This document shows positions 30,576-38,400 of a stretch of 48,128 nt of DNA, piece after piece. The position numbers were made by a program, and so were the translations under genes. Where the stretch lies: assembly GCA_938020445.1 (NCBI GenBank), contig CALIIC010000134.1, forward strand, positions 1 to 48,128. The letters are read 5' to 3'. Under the pieces are notes generated by a model, which was not told the DNA's origin, did not search any database, and saw only the letters and a program-made list of their open reading frames with translations. Source of the stretch: an uncultured Flavobacteriaceae bacterium. GTDB taxonomy: Bacteria; Bacteroidota; Bacteroidia; Flavobacteriales; Flavobacteriaceae. Position 1 is the first letter of the stretch. The number at the start of each line of letters is the position of its first letter.

Positions 30576-31163
30576 GTGAGTGATAATTTTAAGATACCCA
30601 ATCAAATATTGAGTGAGGCATTGAATCGGTTCAATGAACTGACCAATGAGGAATTCGAGCGTTTTTTGGCTGTGACCGAATTTCAGGAATATAGAAAAAA
30701 CGACTACTTGCTGCGGTATGGTAATTATCATAATGGATTGTATTTTGTTATTGATGGTACTGTTGGCTTGTTTGAGTTGGCCGATGCCAAGGAGAACTAT
30801 TTAGACTTCTTTTTGTCCAAAGAATTTGCAACTGATTTGGAAAGTTTAACTACGAAGACCTTATCAAAAAAGAATCTAGTAGCGCTAAGTGATTGTGCGG
30901 TTTTTTTTATCCCTCGAAATAGCCTCCTCGAGCTCTACGATGTTTCTTCTTGTTATGAGCGTTTGGGAAGAAAAATGTTAGAGCATATCGTTACCCAACA
31001 GCACAAACTCACCACGGTACTAAAAACACTTTCCCCTAAGGATAAATATGCTTTTGTTTTAGAAAATAGGCCTGAACTTCTGCAACAGGTCGCCATAAAA
31101 CACTTGGCTTCCTATTTAGGAATGGCCAGGGAAACTTTGAGCCGTATACGTGGCCAAAGATAA
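30576..31163 (+). CDS. Crp/Fnr family transcriptional regulator
   Basis: A 195-residue regulator: cyclic-nucleotide-binding-type beta-roll (about 20-125: YLLRYGNYHNGLYFVIDGTV onward), a dimerisation helix (about 130-155), and a C-terminal winged helix-turn-helix (AIKHLASYLGMARETLSRIR, about 172-192). No N-terminal cysteines for an iron-sulfur cluster are seen, so oxygen sensing as in FNR is not supported. The start is GTG 30576; no earlier in-frame start is likely because the promoter abuts it. Perfect palindromes GTGATT-N2-AATCAC occur upstream of this gene and of the next lipoprotein gene, implying that it activates both. Confidence 0.9.
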   Translation: MSDNFKIPNQILSEALNRFNELTNEEFERFLAVTEFQEYRKNDYLLRYGNYHNGLYFVIDGTVGLFELADAKENYLDFFLSKEFATDLESLTTKTLSKKNLVALSDCAVFFIPRNSLLELYDVSSCYERLGRKMLEHIVTQQHKLTTVLKTLSPKDKYAFVLENRPELLQQVAIKHLASYLGMARETLSRIRGQR

Positions 31164-31184
31164 ATGGCGTCTAGGGGACGCTTT

Positions 31185-31198
31185 GTGATTCTAATCAC
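31185..31198. promoter_or_regulatory. Crp/Fnr-type operator upstream of the NTF2-like lipoprotein
   Basis: A perfect palindrome GTGATT-CT-AATCAC, the same half-sites as at 30513-30526. Its centre lies 29.5 nt before the first base of the -7 element and about 43 nt before the predicted transcription start, as for a class II activator site. Confidence 0.65.
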
Positions 31199-31220
31199 GT
31201 TTTTTTATTGACTTACCATA

Positions 31221-31228
31221 TAGTTTTG
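31221..31228 (+). promoter_or_regulatory. -7 promoter element of the NTF2-like lipoprotein gene
   Basis: TAGTTTTG, an exact TAnnTTTG match. Transcription would start near 31235, giving about 20 nt of leader to the ATG at 31255. No -33 TTG at normal spacing is seen, which fits activator dependence. Confidence 0.65.
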
Positions 31229-31254
31229 CCTCATAAATGTATAAATACATACCG

Positions 31255-31707
31255 ATGAGAAAATTAAGTTTTACGCTTTTAGCAATGCTATGCTTTAGTG
31301 TTTTCAGTTGTAAGTCACAGTCTAATATGAAAAATAGTCTAATGGAAACAGAGATTAAGAATGTTGTAAAAGCCTTTGCAAAGGCCGGTGAAGAAAGAAA
31401 TGTAGCCGCGTATGATGCCATTCTCCACCAAAATTTTAGAGTAATCGCAAATCAATACCCAACGCCGGATAAAACTTCGATCATTCCATTGGAAGGCTAT
31501 GTTGGTTTAATTGAAAAAGGAGTAATAGGAGGTACTAAATTTGATATATTATTTAAGCAAATTAATATTGCAGATCATTCTGCTACTGTACTTGCACACT
31601 TCAAAACAGCCGAAGGAGGAGGGCAACTTGTGACATTGTTATTGGTTAAAAATCAAGACGGTAAATGGCAATTGATTGCGGATATGGCCACCCAAATAAA
31701 AGAATAA
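31255..31707 (+). CDS. NTF2/SnoaL-like lipoprotein
   Basis: A 150-residue lipoprotein from the ATG at 31255: signal peptide with lipobox VFSC (acylated Cys19). An NTF2-like domain (about 30-148) follows: helix ETEIKNVVKAFAKAGEERN, then AYDAILHQNFRV, then a curved sheet ending GGGQLVTLLLVKNQDGKWQL. Related proteins are ketosteroid-isomerase-fold or DUF4440-type; no catalytic role can be assigned. The alternative ATG at 31237 lies at the predicted transcription start and would put a charged MYKYIP before the signal. The gene is the probable target of the adjacent Crp/Fnr regulator. Confidence 0.82.
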   Translation: MRKLSFTLLAMLCFSVFSCKSQSNMKNSLMETEIKNVVKAFAKAGEERNVAAYDAILHQNFRVIANQYPTPDKTSIIPLEGYVGLIEKGVIGGTKFDILFKQINIADHSATVLAHFKTAEGGGQLVTLLLVKNQDGKWQLIADMATQIKE

Positions 31708-31787
31708 TGAGATACTTACGCAAGAATACGATTCGTGCTTGTTCGCTATTTTTAAAGTCGGTTGGTTTAATAAATGCCTAAAAACTA

Positions 31788-31905
31788 GTGGCCGGTGATG
31801 AAGCTCCATCTTTTAATACAAAGAGTATCAACGGAGATACGATTGCGGTTTCCGAGTTAAATGAAGAGGGGAAAACGGTTTTTGTTTCCTTTTTAAGGTA
31901 TGGCT
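31788..31905 (+). pseudogene. Peroxiredoxin/redoxin, N-terminal fragment
   Basis: The frame reads AGDEAPSFNTKSINGDTIAV, then ELNEEGKTVFVSFLRYG, the first strand and helix region of AhpC/TSA-type redoxins. It breaks off where the catalytic CPxC-containing segment should follow. From about 31905 the DNA belongs to a different gene fragment on the minus strand. The GTG at 31788 replaces the expected ATG, and no signal peptide precedes it. A non-functional remnant. Confidence 0.65.
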
Positions 31906-32160
31906 TACGGTCACTACTTGCCCTGGTGGAAAACTGCCAATGCTCTGTACGTCAAAAAACCAAATCTTGGCGCAAGTCGAGCTCATTTGTTTGGAGATAG
32001 GATAGGCAAAAATTTGGATATTCGTTCCCGTAGCATCCCCTGTATTTTCATATTGATAGGTAACCGTAATGGGTTTTCCTGCTTGAAAACCTCCTGAGGT
32101 ATTGGCATCAAAAACAATGCTTTTTACCCTGTATTTGGGCTGGGCAGGTATCCTAGGAGT
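31897..32160 (-). pseudogene. CARDB/beta-sandwich domain fragment
   Basis: On the minus strand an open frame without a start encodes a beta-sandwich like a CARDB or DUF11-type adhesion domain: YRVKSIVFDANTSGGFQAG, then PITVTYQYENTGDATGTNIQ, then SFPPGQVVTVSHT. It lacks both a signal peptide and the rest of a protein. It abuts the redoxin fragment on the opposite strand near 31900, indicating an inversion or deletion junction. The remaining gap to 32245 shows no gene. Confidence 0.55.
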
Positions 32161-32244
32161 GATAAAGAAAAAACAGCAATATGCCCTAGTAAAAGCAAGA
32201 AACGTTTGGTAAGCTTCGAATGTGAGATGCTAAAAGAAGGTCGT

Positions 32245-33006
32245 TTAGTTGATGGCTCTACCTATCCGCACCATTTTTCTGTAATCTTCGGCGGTGACAT
32301 CGTTAAATTTTAAAAATGCATTGGTGAAGTTGCTATGGCTAGAAAAACCAAGTTTGCAGGAAATATCTGTGATGGCAACATCTTTGTCATTTCTCAAGAG
32401 TTCCTTGGCAGTTTCGATTTTCGTCCGTAAGACATATTGATAGGGCGATACATTCATATACTTCTTGAAATTTCGGGTGAAATGTGTTCTGTCCCAACCA
32501 GTGAGATTTGCAAGGCCCTCTACGGTAATCGGAAGTTCTATGTTTTCTTGAATAAAGCGAATGGCCTTTTTTATTTTAAAGGGGGCCTCAGAGAAATTGT
32601 CCGTTTCTTTCCTCCGCGATACATCGATGCCCTTAAAGTTATAATTGTTTATTGCGATGGCTACGGTGGTAAGTATGTCATCGCCCTTAAACGGTTTTAC
32701 AATGTATCCCATAGGGCGCGTTCGTTTTACCTTTTCCAAGGTTCTTGAGTCTGCATAGGAGGTAAGGTATACATACGGCACCTGATCGTATTTAAGCAAA
32801 AAGTTCCCGACCTCTATTCCCTCAAAACCATGTTTTAAGTTAATATCCAATAGTACCAAGCTAGGTTTATTTTCTTTGACCAGTGTGATGCATTTTTCAA
32901 CCGTGTCAGATCGTAACACCTGATACCCATTTTTTTCTAAAAGCAATTGAATATGACGCGCGATGATCAGTTCGTCTTCTAAAAGAATAATTTGTTTGGG
33001 TTCCAT
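32245..33006 (-). CDS. Response regulator, receiver plus AraC-type DNA-binding domain (paralogue)
   Basis: A 253-residue regulator from the ATG at 33006 (the frame extends to a TTG at 33015). The receiver has acidic pocket E10-D11, phosphoacceptor D54 (LVLLDINL) and K104 (YIVKPFK). An AraC-type helix-turn-helix covers about 150-250 (ITVEGLANLTGWDRTHFTRN, then GFSSHSNFTNAFLKF). It is clearly paralogous to the regulator at 12614-13372, sharing KRTRPMGYI-KPFK and domain order. It lies 121 nt downstream of the split kinase, its presumed partner, and on the same strand as the giant T9SS protein. Confidence 0.92.
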   Translation of the reverse strand: MEPKQIILLEDELIIARHIQLLLEKNGYQVLRSDTVEKCITLVKENKPSLVLLDINLKHGFEGIEVGNFLLKYDQVPYVYLTSYADSRTLEKVKRTRPMGYIVKPFKGDDILTTVAIAINNYNFKGIDVSRRKETDNFSEAPFKIKKAIRFIQENIELPITVEGLANLTGWDRTHFTRNFKKYMNVSPYQYVLRTKIETAKELLRNDKDVAITDISCKLGFSSHSNFTNAFLKFNDVTAEDYRKMVRIGRAIN

Positions 33007-33127
33007 AGGTCTCAAATAAGGATGGGTATTTAATTGGTTTTATACTATATACTTGAATATTAGGTGTTTGGTTTTTACAGCTCGTTTTTTAGCCTCGAAT
33101 CGAATAGCGGCACCTCAAATAAATCTA

Positions 33128-33496
33128 TTAAACCGCTAAGGCGATACTAAAGCTTGTCCCCTGATTATTTATAACGTTCATTTTTCCGCGAAGCTGTTCG
33201 GTCAACAATGCTACCAGTTCCATTCCAATAGCCCCTGGTCGCTTCTTTGTAGTCGTTATTCCTACTCCATTGTCACGAATGGTCAGTAAAACAGTATTTT
33301 CAGTTTTATTTAAGCTTATTTCAATGGCTCCTTCCTTTCCTTTTGGGAAAGCGTGCTTTATAGCGTTCATGATCACTTCATGGGTAATAAGTCCTAAGGA
33401 TAGGGCTTGTTCCAAATCAAAATGAATATCCGAAACTTTCATGGTATAAACGATTTGAGAAGTATTCGACGGATAGGATTTTTTAATTGCCTCCAT
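33128..33496 (-). CDS. Split histidine kinase, ATPase part
   Basis: A 122-residue frame containing the complete HATPase domain of the TPR kinase: N box THEVIMNAIKHAF (N44), G1 box DNGVG (75-79) and the G2/C-terminal GTSFSI. Its ATG overlaps the stop of the upstream frame (TAATG), so translation could restart by coupling. In the intact paralogue the same residues are continuous with the dimerisation domain, and here the linker residues (YLQEL before this Met) are encoded but in the other frame. It is either a frameshift mutation, a sequencing error, or a genuine two-piece kinase in which this chain supplies ATP binding. Confidence 0.8.
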   Translation of the reverse strand: MEAIKKSYPSNTSQIVYTMKVSDIHFDLEQALSLGLITHEVIMNAIKHAFPKGKEGAIEISLNKTENTVLLTIRDNGVGITTTKKRPGAIGMELVALLTEQLRGKMNVINNQGTSFSIALAV

Positions 33497-35202
33497 TAAT
33501 TCCTGTAGGTAGAGTGTTTGAAGTTTACATGTTGTACGCCTTCTGTTTCATAGAGGATTTGATGTATAAGGGCCATCGACCTGATGCGGGATTCTCCTTT
33601 TTCTAAAAAAGCCTTGATTACTTTGTTCTCTTTTTCTTGAGAGAGACCTTGAATGGCCAAAAGGCTCATGATGAGTTGTAAATTATTTTTTACCCTATGA
33701 TGAATTTCCTTTAGCAATAGCTCTTTTTCCTGTAGTGCATTGTTTAGTATCGCTTCTTTTTCCCTAAGCATATTGTTTACCTTGGTTTTGGAACTATTGC
33801 GATAGTACAGAATCATAATAAAGGCCAAAGCCCCTAGTAACATTAACAAAATAAAAGAAAGAGAATTTCTATTTCTGGCGACGGTCAATTCTTGATTTTT
33901 ATTTTCTAATTTAAGTTTAGCAATTTCTTGGTCCTTCTGCTGCCCTTCAAACTCCTTCTCTAATCTGCTAATCTTTTCATCGTTATTTAGTTTTGCCAAA
34001 CTGTCCGTTACAGTGAAATAGTTTTTGAGATTTAATATAGCATCTTGATGATTTCCTAAGGTTGAATCTATCCGAAATTCCCTTAGATGCGCATCGGATA
34101 AAACCAGTAACCTGCCTTGGTCAGAGGCCAATAACTTTATCGAATCAATATAATTTTTGGAAAGTTTATAGTTTTCGGACAGAAAGTAATTTTCAGATAG
34201 TTGACTTAAAAACTCCAGTTTTAACTGTTGATCTTTTAAGAGAGTATCCGCTATTGCTAAAGCTTCTTTAAACATGGAAGTGCTTTGAGGCAATTTGTTT
34301 TCTGCTCTAAGCATTGTTCCTCTTATTTCAAGTAGCTTTACATTGATTGGGCTTATTGGGTCATTTAAAATGCTTTTTTCAATTTGTGTCACCAGTCCTA
34401 TTGCTTCTTTCCTGCGGTTTAGGCTTGTAAGCGTTTCCGCTTCCGCGATTTTAGCCACCAGTGAAAAATACCCTGATTTATTGACCTCGAAAACTTGAGC
34501 AGCCTTTTTTAGGTACTCAAGCGCTTTTTTATATTTTTTTAAATCATAATATACCGATCCGATATTATAGAACAATAACCCCCTATTATCACTTTCCTTT
34601 ACTAACGCAATACTTTTTAAAAAGTAATCCAAGGCCGCTTTAGAACGTCCATAATCCAACATTATATTGCCTAAAGCAAAATTCACTTTTAAAGATAATT
34701 CGTCACATGCAGCGCTTGCGAACAGTTTTTGAGCCTTTTTGATTAATATTTCTCCTTCATATAATTTTCCTTTAAGTATTTTTTGCTGTCCATTACAATA
34801 ATTCAGCACACCAAACTCCAAGTCAGATAAATTCCCTCCCTGATTCTCAATAAACCGTAAGGCCAAATTTATACCGTCCGGTTCTCTTTTGTTGATATAA
34901 TATACGGCGTAATAAAAAATAGCAATCGCTCTTAAATCATCTCTTTTTTTATCTATAGCTTCGTTTATAGCTTTTTCATACCATTCGGTAGATTGATCAA
35001 AACTACCATTGTTAAAATGTTCATATGCAATTTTTAACGATAACCTTATCCTTAGGCTATCGGATGTAGTGCGATCTATCGTTTCATGAAGTCGTTTAAG
35101 CAAGCTGTCTTTCTGAACAGGATTTTGAGCTATCCCAGAAATATGTCCAACCATAAAGAGATAAAAATAAAATAAGTACTTATATAAATTATGAATATTC
35201 AA
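33496..35202 (-). CDS. Split TPR sensor histidine kinase, sensor and phosphoacceptor part
   Basis: A 568-residue frame: signal-like N-terminus (to GIAQ near residue 26), TPR-like helical repeats (about 45-390), coiled coil, transmembrane segment near 438-455, then HisKA_2 EIHHRVKNNLQL with phosphoacceptor His501. It ends 68 residues later with an aberrant tail (HSTYRN) where the paralogue continues toward its ATPase domain. A one-base shift at about 33523 would restore the frame. Alone this chain lacks ATP binding. The start is a TTG at 35202, the only codon that keeps a full signal sequence, because a stop lies directly upstream. A likely duplication of the kinase at 13338-15494. Confidence 0.85.
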   Translation of the reverse strand: MNIHNLYKYLFYFYLFMVGHISGIAQNPVQKDSLLKRLHETIDRTTSDSLRIRLSLKIAYEHFNNGSFDQSTEWYEKAINEAIDKKRDDLRAIAIFYYAVYYINKREPDGINLALRFIENQGGNLSDLEFGVLNYCNGQQKILKGKLYEGEILIKKAQKLFASAACDELSLKVNFALGNIMLDYGRSKAALDYFLKSIALVKESDNRGLLFYNIGSVYYDLKKYKKALEYLKKAAQVFEVNKSGYFSLVAKIAEAETLTSLNRRKEAIGLVTQIEKSILNDPISPINVKLLEIRGTMLRAENKLPQSTSMFKEALAIADTLLKDQQLKLEFLSQLSENYFLSENYKLSKNYIDSIKLLASDQGRLLVLSDAHLREFRIDSTLGNHQDAILNLKNYFTVTDSLAKLNNDEKISRLEKEFEGQQKDQEIAKLKLENKNQELTVARNRNSLSFILLMLLGALAFIMILYYRNSSKTKVNNMLREKEAILNNALQEKELLLKEIHHRVKNNLQLIMSLLAIQGLSQEKENKVIKAFLEKGESRIRSMALIHQILYETEGVQHVNFKHSTYRN

Positions 35203-35385
35203 TTAGCTGAGGTTAGTTATGTTAAATTAACATTTGTTATACGGAATTGTAATAATATTTTAGAAAACTATATATTTTAATCAATAAAATACCACAAATA
35301 AAACACCCATGTCACAAATCGAACTCTTTTATGCGCTATGGAGTTGACAAAGACTTTTTAAGCCTATGGTGGCATCGTTTAAAAA

Positions 35386-35417
35386 CAAAAAGGGCTGTTC
35401 AAATTTTTGAACAGCCC
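35386..35417 (-). terminator. Terminator of the giant T9SS protein gene
   Basis: A perfect stem GGGCTGTTCAAA/TTTGAACAGCCC (35392-35403 with 35406-35417) followed on the minus strand by a T-rich tail. It lies 32 nt past the stop, so the split kinase downstream needs its own promoter in 35203-35385 (TATAGTTTTC is a weak candidate). Confidence 0.88.
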
Positions 35418-35448
35418 ATCTTGTAATCAATAGTTATAAATAGTTACA

Positions 35449-38400
35449 CTATTGCTTGATCACTTTTGTTTGTGATACAATTTCACCGGTATCGTCGGTC
35501 AACCTTAGGATATAGGTGCCCTGCGAAAGGTTGGTCATATCCAAGAAAGCATTTCCAACATCATTTACCTCAAAATCAAATGATGGGTATACCAACTGGC
35601 CAAGTAAATTGAACAGTGTTCCTTTCAGCACTTGTTGCCGCGCATTCGTTAGGTTAAAGTTTGCAACACTTACTACCGGGTTCGGATATACCGTTGCCTT
35701 GTCGGCGTTGATTTCCTTACTGGCAGCACTATTTGCAGGCAATACCTCGAACGAAAGGGTGGTTCTAGAAGTAACAGTACCCCTTCCACCTCTTTCTGTG
35801 TAGACCGTAGCAGTCAATGTATTGATGCCCGGTGCAAAGAAGGTAGGTCTAAGTACACCGCGTCTTTCTCCGTTCAAAGCATAAGGCGCTCTATTCTCGA
35901 CTTGGTAACGGTTAATTCCGTTAAAATCGAAAACGACACTACCGGTGCCGAGGCCATCAATAATTGCTACAATACTCAAACCAGTGGCCGGGTACTGGCT
36001 CAAGTCCAATACGTCACCATCACTAATGGCTCCAAGGTCTGCATTCGTAATTGCATCTACCAATACCAAGCTTTCAATAGTTGGAGCTACTGGACTCACT
36101 ACTTCAAAACTAATGGTTTTGGCAACACCTTCATCACCTCTGCCGCCACGTCCAATAAAAGGAGTTGCGGTAACGGTATTTGTGCCTAGGTCAAAAGGAA
36201 CCCTTCTAAAGTTACCATTGTTATCACCGCCCAAAGCGAAAGGAACCCTACTATCCTTTCTAAATCCGGTAGTACCGTTGTAATCGAATATAACGCTACC
36301 AGCTTCTAGGTCTCCAATATTGGCAACTACGCTAAAATTAACAGCGCCAATGGTGCTGATGTCAATTACATCGCCATCGTTCAACGGACCTATGGCTTCG
36401 TTGGTATCCGCATTAATAAGCGTAAAGCTTTCTACTTCTGGAACCACACCACCAATAATTTCAAAACTAATGGTCTTGGCAATTCCGGCATCGCCTCTAC
36501 CACCTCTTTTGGTGAAAGGAGTACCTGTAATGGTATTGACACCATCTTGCAAATCTAACTTCCTAAAGTTGCCGCGCCATTCTCTACCAACGGCAAAAGG
36601 GGCCGTATTATCCTTACGGAAGGCTTCTTCACCATTGAAGTCAAAAACCACACTAAGCGGCGCAAGGTCACCAATGTTCGCTTCGACATTGAAATTGGCG
36701 GTATCAAAGATTCGTAAATCCAGAACATCACCATCGTTGATAACAACAAGTGGCTCATCGCTATCCGCGTCGATCAACGTAAAGCTTTCTACCTCGGGAA
36801 CATCTTCTACCGTAAGCTCAACTACTGTGGTGCTAAACGATTTATCGGGTGCATTACTCGAAACAGTCAATTGATCCAAGTATTTGCCCGGTTCCAACGT
36901 AGTCGCATCCAAGGTAAGGTTGATAGTTTTAGATCTGCCGGCACCTACCACACCAGATAATGGTGTAACGTCAGAAATGAAATCTAACATAGGCACGTCT
37001 GGGCGAACAAAACGTACTGCCAACTCATCCTTGATATATGGTGTGTTAAATGCCACCTGAGCACCATCGGTACCAGTAGCATTTTCAATACCTATAGTAC
37101 CACGGTCAATAAAGGAAGCACCCTCGACATCATCGTACAAAAATTCGATATTGCCATCAGTGAAGATGATTACTTTAAAGGTGACCGTTTCTTCAGGGTT
37201 ACCGAAGAATATGGGTGCGTCTGACCATTGTACAACAATAGCATCGGTAAAAGCGGCAACATGCACGCCTCCATCGTTTTGAGGCTCAATGTCTACCCAC
37301 ATTGGAGCAATTACATTGTTTACGCCATCATCTACTGGAATTTGACCATTAAAGAAGGTAAATGCCGTGGTAGGCGCTTGGAACGATACGAAACCGTTTG
37401 CATTAATGAACAGGCTTTCATAACTGGTTCCGTAGTAATTAATAGAATAGGGCAATGTAATTTCCACAGTTCCGTCAGCTCCTACAAGATCTGTAATGTC
37501 GGTGCCCAGACTACGAATGTCGAATGCGGCATAAACTGGGCCACCTTCCTCATCGCTGTCGATCCAGCTATAACCGAACTTGGTATCGGTACCGACACTG
37601 TACTTAATAGGGTGTCCCGCACGAGACTCTGCAAAACCTTTGGTAGGTGTTGCCGTCATGTTATTAAATGCAATCAACGATGTATTGTTGAATTGTACAT
37701 TCGGATTCGCAAGGGCTCTTGCCAAAGCCAGGTCAGGGAACGAGTAGGTTAAAGGTGCATTGCCATCATTTCGCAATACGATTTCCTTTTCTATCGTTGT
37801 TCCTCTGTCGGCGGTTGCAAAAAGCTCTTGAGGGTCTAAAAAGGCCTTTGGAGGATTTACCCCAATACCATTCACAATTACCTCAACAGGATCCGATGCA
37901 TCAGAAGCATCACTGGTAATCGTTATGACACCGTTTACGTTTCCAGAGGTAGTAGGTGCAAAAGTGACCGCTACTTCTAGTTCCTCTCCCGCAGCGATGA
38001 CCGCTGAAGTTGGATCAACCGTAAAATCCTCATTGTCCGAAGCTATTTCCGAAACATTTAAAGGAGCCAAGCCCGTATTGGAAATAGTAAAAGATGCCTG
38101 CTTGGTATTTCCAATAAATACATCATTAAAGAGTAGTAGTTCTTCTGATACCTCGATACCGTTAACTTGCCCGGTCACATCAAAAGTAGTGGCTACAGCG
38201 GCAGTTGGAGTAATGGGATCGTTACTATTTACAAGAATGTCGGTTTCAAACGTACCATTGGAAAGGTCAGCACCGTTAAACGTTACTTCTACTTCTACTG
38301 TTTCACCTGATGCTACGCTTCCGCTAGAAGGGTTTAGGGTGATATAGCTATCGCCACCACCGCTTAGGGCCCGTGTCAAGAAAGCAAAGTTGTCCAGGTT

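Noticed and set aside
30576..31163. Oxygen-sensing FNR with an iron-sulfur cluster
   Set aside because: The N-terminal cysteine cluster required for a 4Fe-4S centre is absent.
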